A DNA stretch of 64,000 nt from Arcanobacterium sp. (GCA_022778805.1 JALFSN010000008.1:231669-295668), one strand, 5' to 3'; positions 38,306 through 47,115 are shown, numbered from the stretch's first letter. Notes: generated by a model not told the origin, from the sequence alone. Numbers and translations are program-made.

Positions 38306-38907
38306 CAGGCTTCAACCTTTCGAATCGTATTGTCTACCTCTTCATAAACGCTCCCCGATTTCGGGCAACGCCACAATCCTTCACCAGCGGGCTCTAACTT
38401 AATACCCTCATAGCCAACCCAGCCAATCTGTTTAGCTGGCACACCAGCAACCAGCGCAAACGGGGGAACGTCTTTCACGACCACAGAACCGGCTGCTACC
38501 AGCGCCCACTCCCCGATCGTCACCGGTGCGACACACACGCTTCGCGCTCCGATAGCTGCACCTTGCTCAATCGTCACTCCCACTTGCTCCCAATCGTCCG
38601 CCGATTTAATGGAGCCATCAGCATTCACTGCGCGCGGAAAATGATCATTTGTGAGCACCACGGCTGGTCCGATAAAGACGCCGTCAGCAATCGCTGCCGG
38701 CTCATACACTAGAGCGTAATTCTGCACTTTGCAGTTCTTGCCCATGCGTACGCCCTCGCCGATGTAAGCTCCACGCCCCACGATACAGTTTTCGCCGAGC
38801 ACCGCATGCTCTCGCACCTGCGCCAGATGCCACACACTTGACCCATCACCAATAACTGCCTCATCTGAAACATCAGCAGTGCTAATAATCCGCGGCGGAT
38901 TTCCCAT
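38305..38907 (-). CDS. Left-handed beta-helix N-acetyltransferase (WbpD/WlbB-like)
   Basis: 200 residues from the ATG at 38907, which has AAAGGAG 6 nt upstream; the longer frame to 38958 lacks a ribosome site. Hexapeptide repeats run through most of the protein (VIGDGSSVWHLAQVREHAVLG, IVGRGAYIGEGV, IGARSVCVAPVTIGEWALVAAGSVVVKDV). LTNDHFPRA holds the His used as base. The short tail with LWRCPKSG is typical of WbpD/WlbB relatives. It acetylates the C3 amino group. First gene of the operon; the promoter should be in 38908-39148. Confidence 0.88.
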   Translation of the reverse strand: MGNPPRIISTADVSDEAVIGDGSSVWHLAQVREHAVLGENCIVGRGAYIGEGVRMGKNCKVQNYALVYEPAAIADGVFIGPAVVLTNDHFPRAVNADGSIKSADDWEQVGVTIEQGAAIGARSVCVAPVTIGEWALVAAGSVVVKDVPPFALVAGVPAKQIGWVGYEGIKLEPAGEGLWRCPKSGSVYEEVDNTIRKVEA

Positions 38908-39040
38908 CCCATCTCCTTTGGCAACATAAGTACTTGCCGATCTGCAGTACACAGCCATCCGGTATCAGACGGTGTACTGTGCAAATTCTAATCCACAACG
39001 GAAGTCTTATCGTCCTATACACTCTCCGTTGTGCTAAAAA

Positions 39041-39068
39041 TTGCATCTCAATTCAAATATTTGCATCT
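39041..39068. repeat. Direct repeat TTGCATCT in divergent promoter region
   Basis: Two exact 8-bp copies at 39041-39048 and 39061-39068, 20 bp apart (two helical turns), lie between the divergent acetyltransferase and GT2 genes. A binding site is possible; 8 bp is short enough to be chance. Confidence 0.3.
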
Positions 39069-39148
39069 AAGCAGCAGTGCACAAGTAGGTTACAAACGAC
39101 GCAACATAAGTCTGCGCTGCTTCGTACAGTGCTGTTTCTTGTGACACA

Positions 39149-39874
39149 ATGACGTACATGCAGAGTGTGCAGAATTTCTCTACTGATCAACTTGTGTGTG
39201 CCACCTGGCTCGTCATACCGCTCTACAATGAGCAGACCGTGATAGCAGATGTGATTCAAGATGCGCTGCGCACGTTCCCCTATATTGTGTGCGTAGACGA
39301 TGGCTCTAGCGACGATTCTGCCACGCAGGCACAGGCAGCCGGTGCCGTCGTCATCCATCATCCCATTAATCTAGGCCAGGGAGCAGCCCTGCAAACCGGT
39401 ATATCGTGGGTGCTGACGTATACGGATGCTCGCTACATCGTTACCTTCGACGCCGATGGGCAGCATCGAGTCAGCGATGCACTGCGCATGGTAGAGCGCG
39501 CTGATCGCGACAATCTCGCTTTCGTGCTCGGATCTCGATTCCTCAACGGAAAGCATCAAGCTGGTTGGCTCAAACATCTGGTGCTCACAGTGGCAGCTAA
39601 AATCACTCACTGGCGAACTGGAATGGCTCTCACCGATTCACACAACGGTTTGCGCGTATTAAGGCGCGATGCTGCGAGCGCCCTCAACCTCACTCAGAGT
39701 CGAATGGCCCACGCCTCCCAGATCGTCAGCCAGCTCGCAGCCACTCAATTGCCGTGGGCTGAAGCGGCCGTCACGATTGACTACACAGATTATTCGCGCT
39801 CAAAAGGTCAGAGTTTGCTCAACGGGGTGAATATCCTCACCGAGATGCTTTTTGCTCCCAAGCAGCATGGGTAA
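39149..39874 (+). CDS. Polyprenyl-phosphate GT2 glycosyltransferase (DPM1-like)
   Basis: 241 residues, GT-A fold, of the class that puts a single sugar on polyprenyl phosphate: WLVIPLYNEQTVIADVI, VDDGSSDDS, HPINLGQGAALQTG, FDADGQH as DxD site and SRFL around residue 130. It lacks the C-terminal membrane helices of some relatives. Such GT2 genes often precede a DUF2304 gene in actinobacterial loci, as here (132 bp). The product would be a lipid-linked monosaccharide donor for a GT-C type enzyme, and the DUF6541 proteins in this locus could be such acceptors (inference). ATG start, weak ribosome site; 39158 is an alternative. Confidence 0.85.
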   Translation: MTYMQSVQNFSTDQLVCATWLVIPLYNEQTVIADVIQDALRTFPYIVCVDDGSSDDSATQAQAAGAVVIHHPINLGQGAALQTGISWVLTYTDARYIVTFDADGQHRVSDALRMVERADRDNLAFVLGSRFLNGKHQAGWLKHLVLTVAAKITHWRTGMALTDSHNGLRVLRRDAASALNLTQSRMAHASQIVSQLAATQLPWAEAAVTIDYTDYSRSKGQSLLNGVNILTEMLFAPKQHG

Positions 39875-40006
39875 AAACAGCTAAAAAGCACCATTTGAAA
39901 CTAGCGAAAATAGCGTCAGAGAAACCAAGAAACGACGACGAATGCGCCGCACCCAGCCTCGTTTTCATACCGATGTCATCATCTAGCAGATTGGATCAGC
40001 TCAGCC

Positions 40007-40483
40007 ATGCTCATCAAAATCATTCTTATAATGGCCGTTTTGGTAATTGCGTATTTTTTGGTGCGCTCTACAGCTAATGCCAAAAACGTGGCATTGCGCC
40101 GACTATTACTTTTAGTGTTCGTCGTGCTCGCCGTCATCTCGATTATCTTCCCCGAAATCACCAGCAAATTTGCCAATTTTATCGGAGTAGGACGCGGCGC
40201 GGATCTGCTTCTCTACCTGCTTATCATCGCGTTCCTCTCCTACGCCGTCGTGAGCTATCGGCGCATGAATATTTTGGAATGGAAACTTGCAGATATGGCT
40301 CGTGAACTCACAATCGCACGTTCACATCCGCAGAACATCACTAGCAAGAACTATGCCGCCGACTGCCGCACATCTCATTCTGAAACCGATGTGAGTGCGG
40401 GCGCAGATAGCCGTACCGCAGATAGTGACGGCGATCCTGACACGCACGAGCACGAAAACGGACGTCAAGAGCACAGAGAGTAG
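40007..40483 (+). CDS. DUF2304 membrane protein
   Basis: 158 residues with three membrane helices in the first 85 (IILIMAVLVIAYFLV, LLLLVFVVLAVISIIF, LLLYLLIIAFLSYAVV) followed by RRMNILEWKLADMARELTIAR, the family signature, and an acidic, disordered 60-residue tail. DUF2304 proteins are thought to anchor or assist the adjacent polyprenyl-phosphate GT2. No strong ribosome site is visible before the ATG. The long Asp/Glu/His tail is longer than in most members I know. Confidence 0.82.
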   Translation: MLIKIILIMAVLVIAYFLVRSTANAKNVALRRLLLLVFVVLAVISIIFPEITSKFANFIGVGRGADLLLYLLIIAFLSYAVVSYRRMNILEWKLADMARELTIARSHPQNITSKNYAADCRTSHSETDVSAGADSRTADSDGDPDTHEHENGRQEHRE

Positions 40484-40506
40484 CAAAAGCACGTGCTGGC
40501 GCGAAT

Positions 40507-40568
40507 CTAGTAATTCAGTTACTAGCTGTTGCTCCAGCTCCCATCTAACTGTTGCTCCGGCTCCCATC
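40507..40568. repeat. Small inverted repeat and 20-nt tandem duplication before LCP genes
   Basis: CTAGTAA at 40507-40513 pairs with TTACTAG at 40519-40525. Two 20-nt copies follow at 40526-40545 and 40549-40568, differing at one base (CTGTTGCTCCAGCTCCCATC against the same with G at position 11). They lie in the 180 bp between DUF2304 and the first LCP start. Confidence 0.55.
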
Positions 40569-40663
40569 GGCGTCACGCCCACCTTCAGGAACGTGGGTTC
40601 AAGCACTTATTGTGCGACATTCCTCAGCGCGCAGCGCATATTTTTGGATATTTTCCCACTAAG

Positions 40664-42013
40664 ATGTTCGGCATGGGCAAACATACAGCCACAGAGAGTG
40701 GTGACACTTCCGCTGGGCAGCGCGGCGTCGCATCGCCGGCACCGCAGGCATCGCCACATTCTCACGCTGAGAAACCTCACGCTCAGGATTACTCGCACAG
40801 AGAGTACTCCCCGAAGATAGCTCCGCGGCACGCGCGTCCCGCCAAACGCTCCACGGCTATCTGGCGCACAGTCGAGCTAATATTGCTCTCTATCATCCTC
40901 GTAGGGGCATCCGCCATGGCCACGCTCTACATGCGGTTACAATCTAACATTGACCAGTTTGACATTTTGCAGACGGAAAACCACCGCACCGCAGACAGAA
41001 CACCCATTGATCAAAAAGTTGGACAGCCGCTGAATATCTTACTTCTCGGTTCTGACGCCCGTCTCCCTGGAACTGATGATACTGAGGGAATGCGTTCCGA
41101 CACCGTCATGCTACTTCATATTTCAGCTGATCGCTCGCGAGTGGACGTTCTCTCTATCCCGCGTGATACCCTCGTCGATATTCCCGCTTGCCGCATGCCA
41201 GATGGCTCAGAAACCAGTCCTCAGAGTGATGCGATGTTTAACGCCGCATTCTCCACCGGTGGCGCCACTGGAGATGTGGGAGCTGCCGCTTCCTGTACGC
41301 TCGCTACCGTGGAGCAAATGGGCGATATCACCATCGACGGCTTTGCCGTTGTAGATTTCCAGTCGTTCCAAGCTGTCGTAGACTCCATCGGCGGAGTAGA
41401 CATGTGCTTTAAGGAGGACATCTCCGATTCTGATGCGGCTCTGAACGTCTCCGCTGGCTGCCACACTCTCAACGGCAATCAGGCTCTCGGTATTGCCCGT
41501 GCCCGTCATACCCTTGGTGATGGCTCCGACATCTCGCGCATCGGCCGTCAGCAAGAGCTGGTGTTTAGCATTATTGACAAACTCTTCTCAAAAAACCTTT
41601 TCACCGATATGCAGACGTTCTACCAAGTTGCTTCGGACGTCACTAAGAATCTCAGTACTTCTCAAGGGCTCGGCAATCTGCCCGTGATGGCCGGCATTGC
41701 CTATTCGCTGCGAGGCCTCTCCGTCGATAGCGGCTTGAATTTCCTCACGTTGCCAGTAGTGCCGGATACTTATGATCCCAATCGAGTGCGCGCTTCTGAT
41801 ACGGCCGAGCAAGTGTGGGACGCGATTCGCACTGATCGCCCTATCCCTGCTGAGGCATTAAATCCACCGCCAACGCAGGATGAAGTCGTGGTGAAAAATC
41901 ACCAACCAAAAGGAACAGACTCTAGCTCTGCCAGCGATTTCAGCTCCGATTCGTCCACTTCTGATTCATCCGCTTCTGATTCAGGCACAGATACCAATGG
42001 AGATGCTCGCTAA
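40664..42013 (+). CDS. LytR-CpsA-Psr (LCP) glycopolymer ligase 1
   Basis: About 449 residues from the ATG at 40664. A 65-residue cytoplasmic tail rich in His, Pro and Arg precedes a single membrane helix (about 66-88); the extracellular LCP domain starts near 122 with LNILLLGSDAR, TEGMRSDTVMLLHI, VLSIPRDTLVDIP and continues to GIARARHT...DISRIGRQQELV, which holds the Arg and Asp residues that bind the pyrophosphate lipid. LCP enzymes transfer lipid-linked polymers onto the peptidoglycan MurNAc C6 hydroxyl. A Ser/Asp-rich tail ends the protein. The frame is open upstream to 40529, but that part looks non-coding and includes the tandem repeat. Stop and next start share the TAATG. Confidence 0.87.
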   Translation: MFGMGKHTATESGDTSAGQRGVASPAPQASPHSHAEKPHAQDYSHREYSPKIAPRHARPAKRSTAIWRTVELILLSIILVGASAMATLYMRLQSNIDQFDILQTENHRTADRTPIDQKVGQPLNILLLGSDARLPGTDDTEGMRSDTVMLLHISADRSRVDVLSIPRDTLVDIPACRMPDGSETSPQSDAMFNAAFSTGGATGDVGAAASCTLATVEQMGDITIDGFAVVDFQSFQAVVDSIGGVDMCFKEDISDSDAALNVSAGCHTLNGNQALGIARARHTLGDGSDISRIGRQQELVFSIIDKLFSKNLFTDMQTFYQVASDVTKNLSTSQGLGNLPVMAGIAYSLRGLSVDSGLNFLTLPVVPDTYDPNRVRASDTAEQVWDAIRTDRPIPAEALNPPPTQDEVVVKNHQPKGTDSSSASDFSSDSSTSDSSASDSGTDTNGDAR

Positions 42014-43365
42014 TGGCTTATCCACCTAGTTTTAACCCACCAGACTCTGATTCTCCGCAGCTTCCTCCGCCTAGTTTTGCTCCGCGTACGCCGAGCAAAC
42101 GCCCATCTGCTCAGGGGGCACACCGAGTGGGGCGTGACGGCGCTCCTGCCTCACCGACTCGCCAGCCCAGCTCAGTTCCTGAGCGCGTCCACGTCGTCTC
42201 ACGCCATGCCCATGTGCAGCAGCAGTCCAGTGCACGCCCGCGCACTCCTGCGGCATATGTTCCCCGCCGTTCATCGGCACAGCCTTTTTCTCCGGCACAC
42301 ACTCGTGCCGCCCAGCGGACTGAGGACGATGCACGCCTGAAGCGGTACCGCACACCGCAAGCCAGGGGGCGAGCAGCGGGAATTTCAGCGCGCGCTGCTC
42401 GCATTAGCCCGCTCCGCAGCATCCGCAGATTTCTCGTAATCACGCTAGTTTTGCTGCTGGCACTCACACTGCTTTGGATCGGCTACCTCTACTCTTACGG
42501 AAATGGCCGCCTCACTCACGTGAACGCCCTTTCGGGAGCGCCGAATACGCCAGGTACCACGTATCTCATCGTCGGCTCCGATCAACGCGCCAAAGATTCT
42601 CCCGACCCAACAGAGGGCATGCGCTCTGACACAATTATGTTGCTTCACAAACCGGCTCACGGCGCCCCTGCGTTAATTTCCATTCCGAGAGATTCGTGGG
42701 TGGCGATACCGGGCAACGGGCACGCCAAAATCAATGCAGCATTTTCCTGGGGTAGGCAAAAACTTCTCGTTCAAACGGTTGAGCAGCTCACTGGTCTTAC
42801 CGTCGATCACTATGTGCAAATCGGCATGAATGGCGTGGAACAGCTCACCGACGCTGTCGGTGGAATCCAGCTGTGCATCACTGACAAAAATTTTTCTTTC
42901 CCGATCAGTGATCGAGATTCTGGATTGACCTGGGAAAAATCGGGATGTGAAACTGCTAATGGCGCTAAAGCTCTAGCTTTTTCACGTATGCGCCAAGCTG
43001 ATCCGCAAGGAGATTTGGGACGCACGAAACGCCAGCGCCAGGTAGTCGGCGCCATCTTGCGCAAAGCCCTCTCCCCCACACTGTTCATCAATCCATTCCA
43101 GCAGAAGCATCTCGTTGGGAGCACAGCTGACGCGCTCACCGTAGATTCCAAAGATTCCCTCATGGATATTGCTTCCGCAGGGCTAGCTTTGCGCACCACG
43201 ATGGGAACTGATGGCTTACTAGGGACGCCGCCGATCTCCAGCTTAGACTATTGGGTCGATGGACAATCAGCTGTGCAGCTGGATCCCGATCGAATCGATG
43301 ATTTTTGGAAGAAAGTGCGCGAAGGAACGCTGACGAAAGCCGATTTCATCCAGCCAACCGAATAG
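42013..43365 (+). CDS. LytR-CpsA-Psr (LCP) glycopolymer ligase 2
   Basis: 450 residues. The first 135 are a Pro/Arg/Ser-rich cytoplasmic tail, longer than in LCP 1; a membrane helix follows at about 140-163 and the LCP domain from about 183 (TTYLIVGSDQR, TEGMRSDTIMLLH, ALISIPRDSWVAIP, ALAFSRMRQADPQGDLGRTKRQRQV). All expected acidic and Arg residues are there. Translationally coupled to LCP 1. Paired LCP genes at the end of a wall-polymer locus fit ligation of this polymer to peptidoglycan. Confidence 0.9.
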   Translation: MAYPPSFNPPDSDSPQLPPPSFAPRTPSKRPSAQGAHRVGRDGAPASPTRQPSSVPERVHVVSRHAHVQQQSSARPRTPAAYVPRRSSAQPFSPAHTRAAQRTEDDARLKRYRTPQARGRAAGISARAARISPLRSIRRFLVITLVLLLALTLLWIGYLYSYGNGRLTHVNALSGAPNTPGTTYLIVGSDQRAKDSPDPTEGMRSDTIMLLHKPAHGAPALISIPRDSWVAIPGNGHAKINAAFSWGRQKLLVQTVEQLTGLTVDHYVQIGMNGVEQLTDAVGGIQLCITDKNFSFPISDRDSGLTWEKSGCETANGAKALAFSRMRQADPQGDLGRTKRQRQVVGAILRKALSPTLFINPFQQKHLVGSTADALTVDSKDSLMDIASAGLALRTTMGTDGLLGTPPISSLDYWVDGQSAVQLDPDRIDDFWKKVREGTLTKADFIQPTE

Positions 43366-43462
43366 CCACCAGATAGCGTGGTGTTTGCTCTCGCTCAGTG
43401 AGACGCACCCCCGCTCGCACCCCCTTTGCTCTCGCCCAGCCCTACCGCATATACCTGCGCTA

Positions 43463-44632
43463 TTACGCTCGTTTGTAGCTGCGCTCTTTGAGCACTTTTA
43501 CTTGCGCCGCATTGATCGTGCCAATACCTTCAAGCTCCGGAATATCGTACGGTTGAATGGAAAAACCGGCAGGATCGAGCTGATAGAGAGCCTCCGCCGT
43601 ACCGTGATCGACGAGGATACCGTTCACGGGCGCTACCGAGCACAGACGCGAAGCAAGGTTCACACTCGGGCCAAAAATATCTCCAAATCGACTCACCACG
43701 CCGCCCCACACTAGCGATGCACGCACATCAGGCATGTTGGGAGTCTCTTCCAGCGCCTTTACTACTCGATCAACGACCTGTACACCAGTATCCAGATCAT
43801 CCGCCACATAGAGCACGGCATCCCCGACCATTTTCACCACGCGCGCCCCATACATAGAGATGACATCTCGGCAGGTAAATTCAAACGTCTGGACAAAATC
43901 CACCAGCGCATGGGGAGAAAGCTGGCCTGACGTGTGCGTAAAACTCACAAGATCGACGAATCCCAGCGCCCGCTGCAGTTCGAGCGTCTCGCTCGCCGTA
44001 GGACTCTTCTGTTTTTCAAGATTTTCGAGCTCAGTCTCCGAGCGCCGCATCAACGCCGCCATGTGCCGGCGCCACGCATACTTCATCTGATATATCAGAA
44101 ATTCTTCATACTCATCGATATGCTCCAATACCGCATGGCGGGCACTGACCTCATCAAGATCAAAACGCCCTTCAAATTCTTCTACCAGAGCTTCGTATTG
44201 CCACAGCACCATCCTGTCTGCCAAATGGCTCTGCGCTCTAATCAGAGAATTGAGCGTATCAGGATCGGTGAGCCCGTGATCCATCATGGCAGCCTGCGCC
44301 CGTAGCATATCGACGTCGTAATCAGTGAAAATAGGACGACTTTCATCTGAAATAAACGGGAAACCCATCGCCTGCCAAAAGCGGCGTACATTACCTTCAG
44401 TGAGTCCCGTCTTCGCCACCACGTCTGCCACGGTGTATTTTTCGCGGCCGCCAATGAGCCGCTCCACATGCTGGTGCACTGTGGGCGGAGCTTCTCTCTG
44501 AGACGTAGCAGGCTGAACCTGTTTCTTGCGAAGTATGCGTTGATTGCCTTGATCAGGCTTTTCGCCACGCTGGTCTTCTTCTGTGGCCGGAATCACAAGC
44601 GATACTCTAGCAGGATTCCTCGTCTCATGCAC
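43463..44632 (-). CDS. Class III adenylate cyclase, Rv2212-type
   Basis: 389 residues. Residues about 64-125 form a MerR-like helical region (YTVADVVAKTGLTEGNVRRF, IFTDYDVDML), then a helical segment to about 215; residues 220-389 are the catalytic domain. D227 in GFVDLVSFT and D271 in KMVGDAVLYV bind the two metals; N325 and R329 in VNLASRL are the transition-state residues; FGDIFG carries the adenine-selecting Asp. The layout and length resemble M. tuberculosis Rv2212, whose N-domain gives pH control. No membrane helix. It converges with LCP 2. The leader MHETRNPAR has only a weak ribosome site. Confidence 0.87.
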   Translation of the reverse strand: MHETRNPARVSLVIPATEEDQRGEKPDQGNQRILRKKQVQPATSQREAPPTVHQHVERLIGGREKYTVADVVAKTGLTEGNVRRFWQAMGFPFISDESRPIFTDYDVDMLRAQAAMMDHGLTDPDTLNSLIRAQSHLADRMVLWQYEALVEEFEGRFDLDEVSARHAVLEHIDEYEEFLIYQMKYAWRRHMAALMRRSETELENLEKQKSPTASETLELQRALGFVDLVSFTHTSGQLSPHALVDFVQTFEFTCRDVISMYGARVVKMVGDAVLYVADDLDTGVQVVDRVVKALEETPNMPDVRASLVWGGVVSRFGDIFGPSVNLASRLCSVAPVNGILVDHGTAEALYQLDPAGFSIQPYDIPELEGIGTINAAQVKVLKERSYKRA

Positions 44633-44955
44633 TCGAAATATAATTTTTAGGGTTAAATTTCAGGTATTTTCCCAGGTAAATGACGTCGCACAGCCACCGA
44701 CACACACCAGCAGATCCCTTTTCTAGCCGATGTTATCTACACCATCTAGTCCTATTATGTTCTTTATCACATAAATATTCACAGCCTCAGCAGAGTTGCC
44801 AAGGCTGTGCCATCGGTTGCAGCGACTGACGCCAGATGACAGTTCTACATGGCAATTTTGCAGGTTGCAGCAGGACAGCTGCTAGCAGCTGGCAAATGTG
44901 CAGCAGCAATCCCATGCGCACGGCAACAGCCTACGACTGTGCCTCATACCCGCAA
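44633..44955. other. Intergenic region between maf and the cyclase gene
   Basis: 323 bp without a convincing gene. Contains the hairpin at 44780-44809 and, at the cyclase side, the AT-rich likely cyclase promoter (TATAATTTTTAGGGTTAA around 44638-44655). The block TTTTAGGGTTAA also occurs at 63809-63820. Confidence 0.5.
44780..44809 (-). terminator. Hairpin downstream of gltA-maf
   Basis: CACAGCCT (44780-44787) pairs exactly with AGGCTGTG (44802-44809); on the minus strand it is followed by AAUAUUUAUG. It lies about 150 bp after the maf stop. A weak U-run makes it a modest terminator candidate. Confidence 0.45.
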
Positions 44956-45591
44956 TCATTCCCAAAAATCTGTGAGCGCCAAGCCCAGCTCTCCCAGGAG
45001 CGTCCGCACTAGCGGCAACGAGATGCCGACCACGCCGTGATAGTCTCCCTCGATCCGCTGTACAAACGGCCCGCCGCGTCCGTCCACGGTAAACGACCCC
45101 GCCACCTCTAATGGCTCACCGCTAGCAATGTATGCATTGATCTCGGCGTCGCTCATCTCACCAATAAACACCGTCGCGTGGCTGACGCCATGGGCTTCGC
45201 GCATATCTCCGCTGCGAAGATCAATCACGCAGTGCCCCGTAAATAATTCCCCAGCGTGCCCACTCATGCGGCGCAACCGCTGGCGTGCCAGCTGCTCAGT
45301 GTGTGGTTTGCCCACGAGCTCTCCGCCCAATGAAAACATTGAGTCGCACCCCACAACGACGGATGCCCCTATAGAGTTACCCTCAGCGAGTATCTGTTTT
45401 GCTACCGCACGCGCCTTGGCGTTTGCCAACAGTTGAACGTACTGCTGCGCACTCAATGTCCCTACGCGCTGCCGAGCTTCAGCAATAAGGGCATCTTCAT
45501 CCACAGAGCTCACCCGCACTGTATGCCGGATATGAGCACCGCTCAGCGTCGCCCGCCGTGCAGGCGACGCTGACGCTAGCACCATCAACAT
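44956..45591 (-). CDS. maf: Maf-family nucleotide pyrophosphatase
   Basis: 211 residues. LASASPARRATLSG at the N-terminus is the Maf signature that binds the nucleotide phosphates; VVGCDSMFSLGGELVGKP contains the catalytic Asp and later IDGRGGPFVQ/GDYHGVVGISLP closes the domain. Maf proteins hydrolyse non-canonical or modified NTPs (m5UTP, dTTP, pseudo-UTP in known members). ATG directly abuts the gltA stop (TAAATG), so it is in the gltA operon. The adjacency to citrate synthase is unusual for me but may be lineage specific. Confidence 0.88.
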   Translation of the reverse strand: MLMVLASASPARRATLSGAHIRHTVRVSSVDEDALIAEARQRVGTLSAQQYVQLLANAKARAVAKQILAEGNSIGASVVVGCDSMFSLGGELVGKPHTEQLARQRLRRMSGHAGELFTGHCVIDLRSGDMREAHGVSHATVFIGEMSDAEINAYIASGEPLEVAGSFTVDGRGGPFVQRIEGDYHGVVGISLPLVRTLLGELGLALTDFWE

Positions 45592-46923
45592 TTAGACGCG
45601 CTCCTCAAAGGCCGGCTCGTATGTGAATCCCTGAGCCACGCGATCTTTCATGGGCGGCACTTTCCGCTCATCCTCGCCAATGTACACCTGGCGCGGACGG
45701 CCAATCTTGGTGCTTGGATCGTTAATCATCTCGCGGAACTGAGCAATCCAGCCTGGCAGACGCCCCACAACGAAGAGCGGAGTAAACATCTGAGTGGGGA
45801 AGCCCATAGCTTTGTAAAGCACGCCCGTATAGAAGTCCACATTCGGATAGAGCTTGCGCTCCACAAAATAGTCATCATTGAGGGCCACGTACTCAAGCTC
45901 ACGCGCCATATCGAAAATCTCCGAATCGGCATGCAGCTTATCGAGAATATCATCTGCGAGCGCTTTGACGACTTTGGCGCGAGGGTCGTAGTTCTTATAG
46001 ACCCGATGGCCGAAGCCCATCAATTTCACGCCGTTTTTCTTATCCTTCACCTGGCTCACAAATTCAGGGATAGAGATCCCCTGCTCTCTGATCTTGCCGA
46101 GCATGTCTAGCACAGCCTCGTTTGCACCACCGTGCAGTGGGCCAGAAAGTGCCCCGATAGCCGAGGAGATCGAAGCAAAGAGCGACGCATGTGAGGAGCC
46201 TACCAACCGCGCAGTGGAGGTGGAGCAGTTCTGTTCATGATCCGCATGCAAGATAAAAATCTTATCGAGTGCATTCACGATTGTGGGATCGACGTCATTC
46301 GTCTGATAGGGAAGCCCAAACGTCATCCGCAAGAAATCTTCGGTATAGCTCTTCGACGAATCAGGATAGAGCAACGGCAGACCAGTGGCGCGTTTAGAAG
46401 CGTAAGCGACCATCGTCGGCACTTTTGCCAGCAGCAACACCGAAGCCAGATCTAGCTGATGCGGATCGAGCGGGTTGAGCGCATCTGGGTAATACGTGCC
46501 CAAGCCTGCCACCGCAGATTGCAACATGCTCATCGGGTGCCCGTTGGATGGGAACGACGTAAAGAAGTGTTTGAAATCTTCATGGAGTAGGGTGTGCTTC
46601 TTAATCCGCTGAATGAATTGGCTCAGTGAGTTTGCATCTGGCAACTCGCCGTAAATCAGGAGGAAAGCAACTTCAAGAAATGTACAGTTTTCCGCCAAAT
46701 CCTCAATGGGATAGCCGCGGTAACGGAGCACTCCATTTTCCCCGTCAATAAACGTGATGCTAGAGGTACAGCTACCAGTATTAGCAAACCCGTTATCCAG
46801 CGTAATCGCACCGGAGTTTGCGAGCAGCTTGCCGATATCAAAACCGTCATATCCATTGACGGCCTCCACACGCGGTAGCTCATAGGCCGTTCCGTCAATC
46901 GTTATTGTCGCGTTCTTTGCCAT
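45592..46923 (-). CDS. gltA: Citrate synthase (type II)
   Basis: 443 residues; condenses acetyl-CoA with oxaloacetate. NGHPMSML, SGPLHGGANEAV and GFGHRVYKNYDPRAK hold the catalytic and substrate-binding histidines and arginine; VDFYTGVLYKAMGF carries the catalytic Asp; WIAQFREM is the C-terminal landmark. The longer N-terminal beta region (ITIDGTAYELPRVEAVNGYDGFDIGKL) is typical of hexameric type II enzymes, which NADH may inhibit. The start at 46923 (MAKNATI) follows conserved family starts; a GTG at 46941 with GGTGA upstream is an alternative. A 5-bp stem AGGGA/TCCCT directly before the ATG could mask the ribosome site. Confidence 0.95.
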   Translation of the reverse strand: MAKNATITIDGTAYELPRVEAVNGYDGFDIGKLLANSGAITLDNGFANTGSCTSSITFIDGENGVLRYRGYPIEDLAENCTFLEVAFLLIYGELPDANSLSQFIQRIKKHTLLHEDFKHFFTSFPSNGHPMSMLQSAVAGLGTYYPDALNPLDPHQLDLASVLLLAKVPTMVAYASKRATGLPLLYPDSSKSYTEDFLRMTFGLPYQTNDVDPTIVNALDKIFILHADHEQNCSTSTARLVGSSHASLFASISSAIGALSGPLHGGANEAVLDMLGKIREQGISIPEFVSQVKDKKNGVKLMGFGHRVYKNYDPRAKVVKALADDILDKLHADSEIFDMARELEYVALNDDYFVERKLYPNVDFYTGVLYKAMGFPTQMFTPLFVVGRLPGWIAQFREMINDPSTKIGRPRQVYIGEDERKVPPMKDRVAQGFTYEPAFEERV

Positions 46924-46977
46924 TAGGGACCATCCCTTCACTCGTGTTCACCGTCGAACGTAAGTACACAGTGTCAC

Positions 46978-46983
46978 ATTATA
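46978..46983 (-). promoter_or_regulatory. Candidate -10 element for gltA
   Basis: TATAAT on the minus strand, 54 bp upstream of the gltA ATG, in an AT-rich stretch. No good -35 hexamer stands at 16-18 bp, suggesting activator dependence or a non-canonical promoter. Confidence 0.4.
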
Positions 46984-47027
46984 TATCTCTACCCCGTCAT
47001 ATTTTTTCTCGATATTGAGATAAAATC

Positions 47028-47061
47028 CTGAGCGGACGTTTTCCACTGAGCGAACGTTTTC
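47028..47061 (-). repeat. Tandem 16-bp repeat upstream of gltA
   Basis: On the minus strand GAAAACGTTCGCTCAG (47046-47061) is followed two bases later by GAAAACGTCCGCTCAG (47028-47043); one mismatch, period 18 bp. They lie about 45-80 bp upstream of the TATAAT. Position and spacing suit an activator or repressor site for citrate synthase. Confidence 0.55.
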
Positions 47062-47115
47062 TGCTGCGGTCTACCCTTCCCCTCGTCCCAGCTGCTCACA
47101 GCCAGTATCCGGCGT

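Noticed and set aside
44849..45040. Small plus-strand frame next to maf
   Set aside because: No ribosome site and overlaps maf antisense; product has no structure.
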